Shown: piece by piece, positions 21,951-30,149 of the stretch
How the letters are laid out: each line of letters opens with the position of its first letter
Position numbering within the stretch: position 1 is the stretch's first letter
NCBI RefSeq assembly: GCF_024508295.1
Contig: NZ_CP101990.1
Coordinates: 1,550,001-1,614,000, forward strand
Origin: Aeromicrobium duanguangcaii
GTDB taxonomy: Bacteria > Actinomycetota > Actinomycetes > Propionibacteriales > Nocardioidaceae
DNA length: 64,000 bases
Direction: 5' to 3'
Notes under the pieces: generated by a model
The model's input: only the letters and a program-made list of their open reading frames with translations
Database searches by the model: none
Told to the model about the DNA's origin: nothing
Program-made: the position numbers and the translations under genes

Positions 21951-21979
21951 AGGCTAGGCCCGACCCGATGAAGTGGAAA
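21951..21979 (-). promoter_or_regulatory. Candidate promoter of gadBC
   Basis: On the minus strand TTTCCA (21974-21979) and TAGCCT (21951-21956) are spaced by 17 bases; the start would be about 40 bases before gadB. Confidence 0.4.
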
Positions 21980-22077
21980 GTCAGACGCGATTCGCCACCG
22001 GTTTCGCCCTGGAAGCGCAGGCGTAGATGGGATGTTGCCGGTGCCCCGGATCGGCGACTTCTGGCAGCATGGGCCTC

Positions 22078-22653
22078 GTGTCCGAGCCCCGCGTCGTCGC
22101 CGTCAGCCGGGACGACCGGCACCGCTTCAGCAAGGTGCCCGCCACGTCGATCCACCTGGTCGCCGGCCACGGCGTGGAGGGTGACGTCCACGCCGGCTCG
22201 ACACTCAAGCATCGGTACGGGCCGCACCGTGGACAGACGCTCCCGAACCTGCGCCAGGTGCATCTGCTCGCCTCGGAGCTCTTCGATGAGGCGCGCTCCG
22301 CGGGCTACGAGCTGGGCCCGGGCGATCTCGGCGAGAACGTGCTCACAGAAGGCGTCGACCTCCAGGTCCTGCCGGAGGGGACCCTGGTGGACCTCGGCGG
22401 GCCCGTCGTTCGGCTCACCGGCCTGCGCAATCCGTGCGTGCAGATCAACCGGTTCAAGCCCGGCCTGATGAAGGTCGTGCTGTCGAAGGCCGATGGCACG
22501 CCCTCGGAGCGTCCCGTGCCGCTGAGCCGGGCGTCGGTCGTCCGCAAGGTGGGCGTGATGGCCGTGGTCGAGATCGGCGGCGACGTTGCTGCAGGTCAGC
22601 CGATCGCCGTGACGCTGCCGGACGGTCCCCACCTGCCGCTGGCTCCGCTCTAG
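22078..22653 (+). CDS. MOSC domain protein
   Basis: MOSC-fold protein of 191 residues, related to the molybdenum cofactor sulfurase C-terminal domain and to YiiM. It keeps the MOSC core: [36 protein letters not shown] and the conserved cysteine in [10 protein letters not shown]. Such proteins are thought to handle molybdopterin-bound or sulfur-carrying species; the substrate is unknown. GTG 22078 is chosen because CAGCAT sits 7 bases ahead in the window's leaderless pattern; ATG 22069 would add three residues. The stop shares CTAG with the next convergent gene. Confidence 0.85.
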   Translation: MSEPRVVAVSRDDRHRFSKVPATSIHLVAGHGVEGDVHAGSTLKHRYGPHRGQTLPNLRQVHLLASELFDEARSAGYELGPGDLGENVLTEGVDLQVLPEGTLVDLGGPVVRLTGLRNPCVQINRFKPGLMKVVLSKADGTPSERPVPLSRASVVRKVGVMAVVEIGGDVAAGQPIAVTLPDGPHLPLAPL

Positions 22654-23117
22654 TCCTGGACCAACCGCGCCGGGAAGCCGCCGGTGGCGACCGGGCCCCA
22701 CGAGGTCGGCGTGATGCGGATGATGCTCTTGCCCTGGTCCAGCATCGCCTGGCGGTACTCGTCCCAGTCGGGATGCTCACCCGAGATGTTGCGGAAGTAC
22801 TCGACGAAGGCATCGAGCGCCTCGGGGACGTCGAGGACCTCCGCCGTGCCGTCGACCTGCACCCAGGCGTCGTTCCACTCGTCCGACAGGACCACCACGC
22901 TGACCTGCGGATCGCGCCGGGCGTTGCGGGTCTTCGCGCGCTCGGGGTAGGTGGAGATCACGAGGCGTCCGGAGTCGTCGACGCCGCCGGTGACGGGGGA
23001 GGCCTGGGGGCGGCCGTCGGCGCGGCGCGTGATGAGGATGAACCGGTGACGCGGCCGGACGAACTCCAGCAGCTCGTCGAGGTCGACGCGGGTGTTGGTG
23101 GCGATGGAGCGAGGCAT
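22650..23117 (-). CDS. PPOX-class F420-dependent oxidoreductase
   Basis: Split-barrel flavin/deazaflavin-binding protein of 155 residues, similar to the mycobacterial Rv1155-type FDOR-B group. It has [21 protein letters not shown] at the start of the barrel, the [18 protein letters not shown] strand-helix, [10 protein letters not shown] and the terminal IRITPTSWG motif. Members reduce F420-accepting substrates; the physiological substrate is unknown. ATG 23117 has TAGCGT 6 bases upstream. Confidence 0.85.
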   Translation of the reverse strand: MPRSIATNTRVDLDELLEFVRPRHRFILITRRADGRPQASPVTGGVDDSGRLVISTYPERAKTRNARRDPQVSVVVLSDEWNDAWVQVDGTAEVLDVPEALDAFVEYFRNISGEHPDWDEYRQAMLDQGKSIIRITPTSWGPVATGGFPARLVQD

Positions 23118-23123
23118 GGCGTC

Positions 23124-23129
23124 ACGCTA
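23124..23129 (-). promoter_or_regulatory. Candidate -10 box of the PPOX gene (leaderless type)
   Basis: TAGCGT on the minus strand ends 6 bases before ATG 23117. Confidence 0.45.
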
Positions 23130-23150
23130 CGCCGGGGCATCATGGACGGC

Positions 23151-23558
23151 ATGTCCGAATCTCCGGTCCTGGCCGCCGGCGCCGTCATCGTGGATCCCGC
23201 CGGTCGCCTCCTGCTGGTCCGACGTGGACACGAACCGGGACGCGGGCTGTGGTCGGTGCCGGGCGGGAAGGTCGAGCCGGGGGAGACGCTCGCGGAGGCC
23301 GCTGCCCGAGAGGTGCTGGAGGAGACCGGTCTGCTCGTCACCGTCGGACGCGAGCTCTGGGTCGCCGTCGTGCCCACCGGCGACGGACGCGAGTACGAGA
23401 TCCACGACTTCGTCGCCACGGTCGTCGGTGGAACGCTGCGAGCTGCTGACGATGCCGACGACGCGGCGTGGTTCAGCCCCGACCGTCTCGTCGATCTGCC
23501 GCTGGTGGAGACCCTCCTCGCCCACCTGCGCCGAGCGGGGTTCGTCACAACTCCGTGA
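23151..23558 (+). CDS. NUDIX hydrolase
   Basis: Small nucleotide-diphosphate hydrolase, 135 residues. A complete Nudix box GX5EX7REVLEETG lies at about residues 34-56 ([20 protein letters not shown]). The family removes diphosphates from oxidised nucleotides, NADH or sugar nucleotides; specificity is not visible. ATG 23151 (MSESPV) is chosen with CATCAT 7 bases ahead; ATG 23142 would add three residues. It is divergent from the PPOX gene with only about 30 bases between, and convergent with the next amidotransferase. Confidence 0.88.
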   Translation: MSESPVLAAGAVIVDPAGRLLLVRRGHEPGRGLWSVPGGKVEPGETLAEAAAREVLEETGLLVTVGRELWVAVVPTGDGREYEIHDFVATVVGGTLRAADDADDAAWFSPDRLVDLPLVETLLAHLRRAGFVTTP

Positions 23559-23565
23559 CCTCGTC

Positions 23566-24432
23566 TCAGGGCAGGCGCGGCCTGAAGTCGCCGATCACGT
23601 TGTCGCCCGGCTGCACGATGCCGTAGCTCGACTCGGGGACGGGGTGCCACGCCCCGGCGAAGTCGCCGAGCGGCTCCGACACCACGACCCGCGTCTCCTC
23701 GTCCAGACCCACGAACGCCGGGTTGTCGGGATAGAGGCTGCGCAACGTGGTGATGTCGGCGCTGACGTAGAGCGTGCGGCTCTGGTGCTCGCTGGAGTAC
23801 CGGAAGGCCCACAGGCTCTCGCCGTCGGAGGTCGCGACCGTCATCTGCATCGGGTGCTCCACGCCGTGGCGCCGCCCGGTCGCCTCGACGAATCCGACCA
23901 TCCGCTCGACCGCCGCGACGGGGTCGTCCCGGAGCCCGAACGTCAGCGCGAGGTGGAACATCAACTCCGAATCGGTCGAGCCCTCGACGCAGGAGAAGAG
24001 CTCGGGGTCGATCGCCAGGAACAGGTCGCGCTTGATCCGTCCGAACTCGCGGATCGCACCGTTGTGCATCCACAGCCAGCGGTCGTGGCGGAAGGGGTGG
24101 CAGTTCGTCTGCTGCACGGGCGAGCCGGTGCTGGCGCGCAGGTGGGCGAAGAACAGGCCCGACGAGGTCGAGCGGGCCAGCTCGCGCAGGTTCTGGTCGT
24201 TCCATGCCGGCTCGACGCCGCGGAACAGCACCGGAACCTCGGGGCCTCGCGTGTCCGGCATGGACCGGGTCGACGTGTCGAGCCCGTACCAGCCGACGCC
24301 GAAGCCGTCGCCGTTCGTCGCCTCGGCCCCCATCTGCGCGTGCAGGCTCTGGTCGATCAGCGAGGGCGACGGCCGGTAGAGCAGCTCCTCGAGCAGGATC
24401 GGACTGCCTGAGTACGCCAGCCATCGACACAT
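23566..24432 (-). CDS. Class II glutamine amidotransferase (EgtC-like)
   Basis: Ntn-hydrolase of 288 residues with Cys2 as the N-terminal nucleophile after Met removal (MCRWLAYSG). The class II core is complete: NGDGFGVGWY, FAHLRASTG, QTNCHPF and WMHNGAIREF. It resembles EgtC and related stand-alone enzymes that remove gamma-glutamyl groups; no egtA, egtB or egtD is nearby, so an ergothioneine role is not supported by context. GGAG lies just before the ATG. It is divergent from the DUF1269-like gene across a region holding two strong palindromes. Confidence 0.88.
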   Translation of the reverse strand: MCRWLAYSGSPILLEELLYRPSPSLIDQSLHAQMGAEATNGDGFGVGWYGLDTSTRSMPDTRGPEVPVLFRGVEPAWNDQNLRELARSTSSGLFFAHLRASTGSPVQQTNCHPFRHDRWLWMHNGAIREFGRIKRDLFLAIDPELFSCVEGSTDSELMFHLALTFGLRDDPVAAVERMVGFVEATGRRHGVEHPMQMTVATSDGESLWAFRYSSEHQSRTLYVSADITTLRSLYPDNPAFVGLDEETRVVVSEPLGDFAGAWHPVPESSYGIVQPGDNVIGDFRPRLP

Positions 24433-24490
24433 CGTGAGCTCCTGCCGCGGGGGATGCCACGCGCAGCGTCTCCCAGATCCCGAGGCGGCG

Positions 24491-24511
24491 CATCATCCCC
24501 TGGGGATGATG
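24491..24511. promoter_or_regulatory. 21-bp perfect palindrome, candidate operator
   Basis: CATCATCCCC and GGGGATGATG flank one T: a perfect 10-bp inverted repeat in the divergent intergenic region, 59 bases from the amidotransferase start and 65 bases from the DUF1269-like start. No regulator gene is adjacent. Confidence 0.6.
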
Positions 24512-24543
24512 CGGATCGGCGCGGTCGGGGGTGCACTTGGGGT

Positions 24544-24558
24544 GTGGCACCGTGCCAC
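24544..24558. promoter_or_regulatory. 15-bp palindrome upstream of the DUF1269-like gene
   Basis: GTGGCAC-C-GTGCCAC, a perfect 7-bp inverted repeat ending 17 bases before the ATG and just ahead of the AAGGAGA ribosome-binding site. It could be an operator or a 5' leader hairpin. Confidence 0.5.
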
Positions 24559-24575
24559 CGAGAAGGAGATCGACC

Positions 24576-25073
24576 ATGGCCCAATCGACACTGACCGTCT
24601 GGAAGTTCAACACCCCCGAGGGAGCGGAGGAGGCCGAGCGCACCCTGCAGGACCTGAGCAAGCAGAACGTCCTCAACCTGCTCGACGCAGCGACCGTCTC
24701 CTGGCCGGAGGGCAAGAAGAAGCCGAAGACCAAGCAGCTGTACTCGACCGCCGGCGTCGGCGCGCTCGGTGGGGCCTTCTGGGGCCTGCTCTTCGGGATC
24801 ATCTTCTTCCTGCCGGTCATCGGAGCCGCCGTCGGCATGGCGGCCGGCGCCCTCGCGGGAGCGCTGACCGACGTCGGGATCGATGACGACTTCATCAAGA
24901 AGGTCCGCGACAAGGTGACTCCCGGGACGTCGGCGCTCTTCGTGCTGACCTCGGACGTGGTGCTGGACAAGGTCAAGGAGGCGTTCGCGAGCCACGAGCC
25001 CGAGGACCTGCTCTTCACCAACCTCAGCAGCGACCAGGAGTCCGCACTGCGGGAGGCCTTCGGCACCGAGTGA
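24576..25073 (+). CDS. DUF1269-like membrane-associated protein
   Basis: Protein of 165 residues resembling the DUF1269 family. It has an N-terminal alpha/beta segment (STLTVWKFNTPEGAEEAERTL), a central glycine-rich hydrophobic hairpin (about 62-105: GVGALGGAFWGLLFGIIFFL and GAAVGMAAGALAG), and a C-terminal domain (GTSALFVLTSDVVLDKV). The hydrophobic hairpin is like a glycine-zipper membrane insert. The function is unknown; relatives are often stress-linked. AAGGAGA is well placed before ATG 24576. Confidence 0.8.
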   Translation: MAQSTLTVWKFNTPEGAEEAERTLQDLSKQNVLNLLDAATVSWPEGKKKPKTKQLYSTAGVGALGGAFWGLLFGIIFFLPVIGAAVGMAAGALAGALTDVGIDDDFIKKVRDKVTPGTSALFVLTSDVVLDKVKEAFASHEPEDLLFTNLSSDQESALREAFGTE

Positions 25074-25100
25074 CGCGGAGCGCGCCCGTCCGGGCCGTCA

Positions 25101-25106
25101 TACGCT
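25101..25106 (+). promoter_or_regulatory. Candidate -10 box of the LuxR-type regulator (leaderless type)
   Basis: TACGCT ends 6 bases before ATG 25113. Confidence 0.45.
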
Positions 25107-25112
25107 CGAAGC

Positions 25113-26492
25113 ATGACGGCTGTCGGACCGCGCGGGCCCGCCGAGGCATTCGCTCTCGAGGAGCACGTTCTCGGGCCGGTCCCGCGTGCGGCGCACGCGG
25201 CAGCACGAGCCGGCTGGCCCGGGGTTCCGGGTCGGCCGTCCCATTTCCTGAGCCGACATCGACTGCTCGACCTCCTGGATGCCGCCTCGAGCTGCCGCCT
25301 GGTCCTCGTGCGGGCCCCGGCCGGGAGCGGCAAGACCGCACTGGTGTCCGACTGGGTGTCCCGCCGGGCGTCCGGCAGGGTCGAGTGGGTCACCTTCGAG
25401 CGCGGTGACCTGCTCTGGCCGGGCATCCTCGGCGCCCTCGTGCGGTGGGGGATCCCGGCGCCACCCGGAAGTGGCCTGCAGCGCGGCACCACGCTCGGTC
25501 CCGAGGCGCGCCGGGCGCTGGTGCGGACCGTGGCCCGGGCGCGGGAGACCCTGACGGTTGTGCTCGACGGGCCCGAGATCGACTCGCTCCGGTCGTCCAC
25601 CGACCTGGACCTGCTGCTGCGCCACGGCGGGGGTCGGCTTCGCGTGGTCCTCCTGACGCGGGACGAGCCCGCGTTGCCGTTGTACCGGTACCGGCTCGAT
25701 GACGCGATGATCGAGATCGGCCCCGCGGACCTGGCTTTCACCCGCCCCGAGTCCGAGCTGCTGCTGGCCGGCATGGGCGTGCGCGCACCGACGGACGTGC
25801 TCGACGCCCTCCAGTTGCGGACCGCAGGTTGGGTCACGGGCCTGCGCTTCCTCGGGCACGCGTTGGCGGGGGAGGAGGACAGCGACGCGGCCATCGCCCG
25901 CGTGACCGCGGACAGCGGGGACATCGCGGAGTACCTCCGGGCGGAGGTACTGGCCCGTCGCTCGCCGAACGAGAGCGAGTTCCTCATGGCGATGAGCGTC
26001 CCGGCGACCCTCCCGCCGGGACTGGTGGCGGTCCTGGGCGGTCGTTCAGCCGCGCGCATGCTCGCGGGGCTCGGTCGGTCCAACGCCTTCATCGACGCCG
26101 TTCCCGGCCTTCCTGGCCACCACCGGCTCGCACCGTTCTTCCGCGCGTTCCTGCGCGCTGAGCTGGCGCACCGTTCCCCGCAGCGGGCGATCGAGCTGCA
26201 CCGCCAGACCGCCGACTGGCTGGCCGGACATCATCGGCCCGGTCCGCCGCCGCAGCGCCGTGCCGCGGGAGAGTCTCCGCCCCCACGACCCGTCGAGCCG
26301 CTCACGACGAAGGAGCTGGAGGTGCTCGAGCACCTCGGCGAGCTGTTGACGACGGAGGAGATCGCCTCGGCCATGTACATCTCGGTGAACACCGTGCGGA
26401 CGCACGTGCGCCACATCCTGCGCAAGCTCGGGGTGTCGCGCCGCAACGCCGCGGTCCGGGTCGCCCGGCAGTACGAGCTGTTGGGCCGCTGA
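25113..26492 (+). CDS. Short MalT-like ATPase/LuxR transcriptional regulator
   Basis: Putative signal-transduction ATPase regulator of 459 residues. An N-terminal NTPase domain (about 50-300) has P-loop APAGSGKTALVSDW at about 68-81 and a Walker B-like TVVLDGPEI; the winged-helix-like part follows. A LuxR-type helix-turn-helix lies at about 395-455 (LTTKELEVLEHLGE, TTEEIASAMYISVNTVRTHVRHILRKLGV). Classical MalT/LAL proteins are about 900 residues with long TPR-like repeats; here these are missing and ATPase is joined almost directly to the HTH by a Pro/Arg-rich linker. Targets and ligand are unknown. Confidence 0.85.
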   Translation: MTAVGPRGPAEAFALEEHVLGPVPRAAHAAARAGWPGVPGRPSHFLSRHRLLDLLDAASSCRLVLVRAPAGSGKTALVSDWVSRRASGRVEWVTFERGDLLWPGILGALVRWGIPAPPGSGLQRGTTLGPEARRALVRTVARARETLTVVLDGPEIDSLRSSTDLDLLLRHGGGRLRVVLLTRDEPALPLYRYRLDDAMIEIGPADLAFTRPESELLLAGMGVRAPTDVLDALQLRTAGWVTGLRFLGHALAGEEDSDAAIARVTADSGDIAEYLRAEVLARRSPNESEFLMAMSVPATLPPGLVAVLGGRSAARMLAGLGRSNAFIDAVPGLPGHHRLAPFFRAFLRAELAHRSPQRAIELHRQTADWLAGHHRPGPPPQRRAAGESPPPRPVEPLTTKELEVLEHLGELLTTEEIASAMYISVNTVRTHVRHILRKLGVSRRNAAVRVARQYELLGR

Positions 26493-26496
26493 GACC

Positions 26497-27033
26497 TCAG
26501 TACTCGCCGGGCGACCGACGACGGTCCGTGCGGGCCCAGCGCACGGCTGACACGAACAGCTTCACGACGACGCCGATCAAGACCAGATCGAGGAGGATCT
26601 GGGCGGTCACCAACAGCCGCATCGACTGGGTCACCGGCACGATGTCGCCGAAGCCGACCGTGGCCAGGCAGGTCACCGTGAAGTAGAGCGCGTCCGTGCG
26701 CGTCAGCGGCTCGTTGAAAGCGGCCGGATCGTTCGTCGACGCGGCGAGATAGGTCCGCGCGAAGATCACGAGGAAGACGGGCACCACGAGTGAGAGCGCC
26801 TCGACGGCACGGATGGTCGGATGGGTCGCGCGCACGATGAGCGGAACCTGGACCGCGGCCACGGCACCGAACACGACCAGCGCCACGGCCAGTCCCGTGA
26901 ACTCCGTCCCCGCGGAGCGAAGCGGCACGAGCCAGTAGGCGGCAGCCAGGGCGGCGAGCGAGACCGCGATGCGGACCGCGGCGATCCAGCCGAGACGGCG
27001 GACCTCGGAGCGGGATGACCGCGCGTCGCTCAT
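26497..27033 (-). CDS. Two-pore-helix type potassium channel protein (Ion_trans_2)
   Basis: Small K+ channel-like membrane protein of 178 residues. Four hydrophobic segments are seen (about 15-38, 45-67, 76-97 and 143-167), with a pore loop before the last one carrying the selectivity filter TVGFGD (LYFTVTCLATVGFGDIVP). No RCK/TrkA-N domain follows, unlike many prokaryotic channels. ATG 27033 is chosen because the protein becomes credible there and AAGGAGG is 11 bases upstream. It is convergent with the LuxR gene (4 bases apart) and divergent from the SQD1 operon. Confidence 0.88.
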   Translation of the reverse strand: MSDARSSRSEVRRLGWIAAVRIAVSLAALAAAYWLVPLRSAGTEFTGLAVALVVFGAVAAVQVPLIVRATHPTIRAVEALSLVVPVFLVIFARTYLAASTNDPAAFNEPLTRTDALYFTVTCLATVGFGDIVPVTQSMRLLVTAQILLDLVLIGVVVKLFVSAVRWARTDRRRSPGEY

Positions 27034-27114
27034 CGTGATCGCGTCCTCCTTCGGGCCGACGTCTCGCCGGTCGTGCGCTCCTTCGGGGGACTGTGGGAAT
27101 CGCTGACCCGAGCG

Positions 27115-27120
27115 TAGTCT
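27115..27120 (+). promoter_or_regulatory. Candidate -10 box of the SQD1-BcsB-GT2 operon
   Basis: TAGTCT lies 42 bases before the first ATG of the operon, leaving about 36 bases of leader with AGGCGG near the start. No good -35 box is visible. Confidence 0.4.
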
Positions 27121-27162
27121 GAAAATCCGCCCCCCGGTGGCACGATCCCTTAGGCGGCGATC

Positions 27163-28356
27163 ATGAAGGTTCTCGTACTCGGCGGCGACGGCTTCTGCGG
27201 CTGGCCCAGCGCCCTGTCGCTCTCCCACGCGGGGCACGAGGTGGCGATCCTCGACAACCTCGTCCGGCGGCGCATGGACGAGGAGCTCGGGGTGCAGTCC
27301 CTCACGCCGATCGCGTCCCTGCCCGAGCGGCTGGACTGCTGGGAGGACAAGACGGGGCGCCGGATCGTGCACCACGACATCGACCTGGCCCACGACTACC
27401 CGGCGCTGCTCGAGGTGTTCCAGTCGTGGCGTCCCGACGCGATCGTCCACTTCGCCGAGCAGCGATCGGCCCCCTATTCGATGAAGGACAGCGCCCACAA
27501 GCGCTACACCGTCGACAACAACGTGAACGGGACGCACAACGTGCTGGCCGGCCTCGTCGAGGCGAAGCTCGACGCGCATCTCGTGCACCTGGGCACCACC
27601 GGCGTCTACGGGTACGAGAGCTCGCCCATCGACATCCCCGAGGGCTACCTGACCGTGTCCTATCCGGACCGGCTCGGCGCGACCGTCACCCGCGACATTC
27701 TGTACCCGACGAAGCCGGGCAGCGTCTATCACATGACCAAGTCGATCGATCAGCTGCTGTTCCAGTTCTACGCGCAGTACGACAACCTGCGGATCACGGA
27801 CCTGCACCAGGGCATCGTGTGGGGCACCCAGACCGACGAGACCCGCCTCGACGAGCGACTGATCAATCGGTTCGACTACGACGGCGACTTCGGCACGGTC
27901 CTGAACCGCTTCCTCATGCAGGCCGCGATCGGCTACCCGCTGACGGTGCACGGCACCGGCGGCCAGACCCGCGCGTTCATCCACGTGCAGGACACGGCCA
28001 CGTGCGTGCGGCTGGCGGTCGAGTCCGGCGGCACGGTTCACGGCCAGGTGCGGATCATGAACCAGCTCGCGCAGACCCTGCGGGTCATCGACCTGGCTCG
28101 GCTGATCGAGCGCGAGCTCGGCGCGACGGTCGAGTTCCTGCCCAACCCTCGGGACGAGAGCGCGGAGAACGACCTCGACATGGTGAACGACAACCTGCGC
28201 AACCTGGGGTTCGACCCCATCCTGCTGGAGGAGGGGCTCTTCGAGGAGTCCGTCGGCATCGCCGCCCGGTACGCCGATCGCTGTGACCGTTCCAAGATCC
28301 GCGCGACCTCCTACTGGAACGAGGAGCGCCGCGCCGCGGTCGAGGCCGAGTCGTGA
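27163..28356 (+). CDS. sqd1: UDP-sulfoquinovose synthase (SQD1 family)
   Basis: Extended short-chain dehydrogenase that in the SQD1 family makes UDP-sulfoquinovose from UDP-glucose and sulfite with bound NAD+. The 397-residue sequence has the SQD1-type Rossmann motif GGDGFCGW, the DNLVRRRMDEELG...LTPIAS region, FAEQRSAPYSM, NNVNGTHNVL, catalytic Thr145, Tyr189-x-x-x-Lys193 (YHMTK), ITDLHQGIVWGTQTDET and GGQTRAFIHVQDT. These match plant and archaeal SQD1/Agl3 far better than ordinary epimerases. The next gene overlaps by GTGA. No SQDG synthase gene is nearby, so the product probably serves a different acceptor (inference). Confidence 0.88.
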   Translation: MKVLVLGGDGFCGWPSALSLSHAGHEVAILDNLVRRRMDEELGVQSLTPIASLPERLDCWEDKTGRRIVHHDIDLAHDYPALLEVFQSWRPDAIVHFAEQRSAPYSMKDSAHKRYTVDNNVNGTHNVLAGLVEAKLDAHLVHLGTTGVYGYESSPIDIPEGYLTVSYPDRLGATVTRDILYPTKPGSVYHMTKSIDQLLFQFYAQYDNLRITDLHQGIVWGTQTDETRLDERLINRFDYDGDFGTVLNRFLMQAAIGYPLTVHGTGGQTRAFIHVQDTATCVRLAVESGGTVHGQVRIMNQLAQTLRVIDLARLIERELGATVEFLPNPRDESAENDLDMVNDNLRNLGFDPILLEEGLFEESVGIAARYADRCDRSKIRATSYWNEERRAAVEAES

Positions 28357-30149
28357 ACAGCACACGCACCTGGCTGCCATGGGGCGCACTGGCGTTCCTG
28401 GTCGCGGCGATCCTCATCGTGATCGGGTTCGCGATCGCGCGGCCGTCCTGGTTCGACGGTGACGCGGCGCCGGGGGAGCGCGAGTACGCCAAGTCGCTGC
28501 TGGACGTGGGGGAGGAGGACGGAGTCCGGCTGAGCGACGACAACACGACGTCGCGGAGCTTCTCGCTGCCCGTCCCGGTCGACTCGCGCATCGAGAACCC
28601 CGTGCTCAGGCTGCGCGGCCAGACGCAGGTCGCCGAGTCGAGCACCGTCTTCCTGCGGGTCCTCGTCGACGGGCAGGCGCTGTACGTCGACGAGCTCAGG
28701 CGCGGCGACCACAAGCTCAGCGCCGACATCGACCTGCCTGACAGTGCCGTCGAGAAGGGCGTCGTGAACGTGCAGGTCAAGACGGACGGCAGCCTGGACC
28801 AACGGCGCTGCAACATCACCGAGGATCTCGGCGCCCTGGTGTTCCTCGACCCCGAGCGCACCGGGGTGCGCGCCGGTCTGGACGAGCGGGTGCACACCGT
28901 GCGCGACGTCGTGGCCGGCCTCGACCATGAGGTGCGTCTCGTGCTGTCGGACTCGGCCGAGGGCGAGGAGTGGTTCGCGACGGCCGCCGAGCTGGCCGCC
29001 TTCCTGACCCAGCAGGGACACGACGTCACGTACTCCAGCGAGCCGGGCGACGGCGACTCCCAGATCCTGGTGGGAACGGCCGACGGCCTCGACGGAGTGG
29101 ACTGGGAGTCCGATGACGAGGGATCGGTCCGGGTCGCGCGCCGGGACGGTCAGCCGGTGCTGGCGGTGGTCGAGCCCGCCGCGGACGTGGTGCCCACCTT
29201 CGTGACGACCAGTCCGGTCACCACCGCGGACTCCGAGAGCAGCACTCCGGAGCGCGAGGAGGTGGAGCAGGCGAGCGGGACCTCCATCAATCTCGAACGA
29301 CTCGGCGCCGACACCTCGGTCCAGCAGATCAGCGATCGCCGCACGTGGCAGATCGACTACGCGCTCCCGGATCTTCCCGGTGGCACCGTGCCGACCGCCC
29401 TGCGCCTGCAGATGATGGTCCCGGCCACCACGGTGGATGCTCGCTGGATCGTCGAGGTGCGGCTCAATGACGACCTCGTGGCGACCCAGCGGCTCGGGGG
29501 CATCGGCCGCCAGAACGTGGCAGTGCCGCTCCCGGCCGGTCGCGAGCTCGTCCGCAACGACCTCGCGGTGACGCTCATCAGGGATCGCGACCTCGGTGGC
29601 TGCAACGTGCGCCGGACCTCGTACGACGTGCAGCTGCTGCCCGGTTCGACGCTGACGGTCGGCGGGGACGGCGCCGGGTTCACCGCCGTGCCGGCGGACT
29701 TCTCCGGCGGATTCGACGTGGTGTTGGACTCGTCGCGTCTCGACGACCCCACCCGGACGCTGGCCGCGCTGGTGCCCACGCTCGCGGAGTTCAGCAGGTG
29801 GCGTGAGGCCGCTCGGTTCGCTTGGGACGGCGCCCCGGCGCAGCGTCCCTTCCTGCTGCTGGGCGAGCCGGAGCGTGCGCTGGCGCCCGTCGTCACAGTC
29901 GCCGACGGACGGATCGAGGCCGCGGGTCTGGATCTCAGCGCGTTCAAGGACGGGTACGTGGTGCAGCCGGTGACGTCGGGCGCGACACCCGGTCTGGCGC
30001 TCACCCCGGTCGGCGAGCCGGACGACCAGGTGCCGCCCTACGGCCGCGAGCGGACCCGCGTGGTCGCCACCGGCGGTGGCGGATTCGTCGTGACGCCCCA
30101 GGGGCGGGTGGAGACTGTTCCCGCGGCGCGCGCCGGCATCGAGGACTGA
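28353..30149 (+). CDS. BcsB-like extracytoplasmic polysaccharide synthase partner
   Basis: Membrane-anchored exported protein of 598 residues with one N-terminal transmembrane helix (about 8-30) and a large extracytoplasmic part. It shows two related beta-rich halves, each with a LRLRG/LRLQM-type strand pattern and a Cys-Asn motif (Cys153 in RRCNITEDLG and Cys417 in GGCNVRRTSYD), like the repeated carbohydrate-binding and flavodoxin-like modules of the cellulose synthase subunit BcsB. Unlike BcsB it has no clear C-terminal transmembrane anchor. It lies between the SQD1 gene (GTGA overlap) and the GT2 synthase gene (TGATG overlap), the partner expected for a BcsB-like protein. The BcsB assignment rests on pattern and context. 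Confidence 0.65.
   Translation: MNSTRTWLPWGALAFLVAAILIVIGFAIARPSWFDGDAAPGEREYAKSLLDVGEEDGVRLSDDNTTSRSFSLPVPVDSRIENPVLRLRGQTQVAESSTVFLRVLVDGQALYVDELRRGDHKLSADIDLPDSAVEKGVVNVQVKTDGSLDQRRCNITEDLGALVFLDPERTGVRAGLDERVHTVRDVVAGLDHEVRLVLSDSAEGEEWFATAAELAAFLTQQGHDVTYSSEPGDGDSQILVGTADGLDGVDWESDDEGSVRVARRDGQPVLAVVEPAADVVPTFVTTSPVTTADSESSTPEREEVEQASGTSINLERLGADTSVQQISDRRTWQIDYALPDLPGGTVPTALRLQMMVPATTVDARWIVEVRLNDDLVATQRLGGIGRQNVAVPLPAGRELVRNDLAVTLIRDRDLGGCNVRRTSYDVQLLPGSTLTVGGDGAGFTAVPADFSGGFDVVLDSSRLDDPTRTLAALVPTLAEFSRWREAARFAWDGAPAQRPFLLLGEPERALAPVVTVADGRIEAAGLDLSAFKDGYVVQPVTSGATPGLALTPVGEPDDQVPPYGRERTRVVATGGGGFVVTPQGRVETVPAARAGIED

Noticed and set aside
25113..26492. ATPase regulator as an NLR-type defence protein
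   Set aside because: The P-loop plus C-terminal LuxR HTH fits a MalT-like transcription factor; no effector domain is present and no defence genes are nearby.
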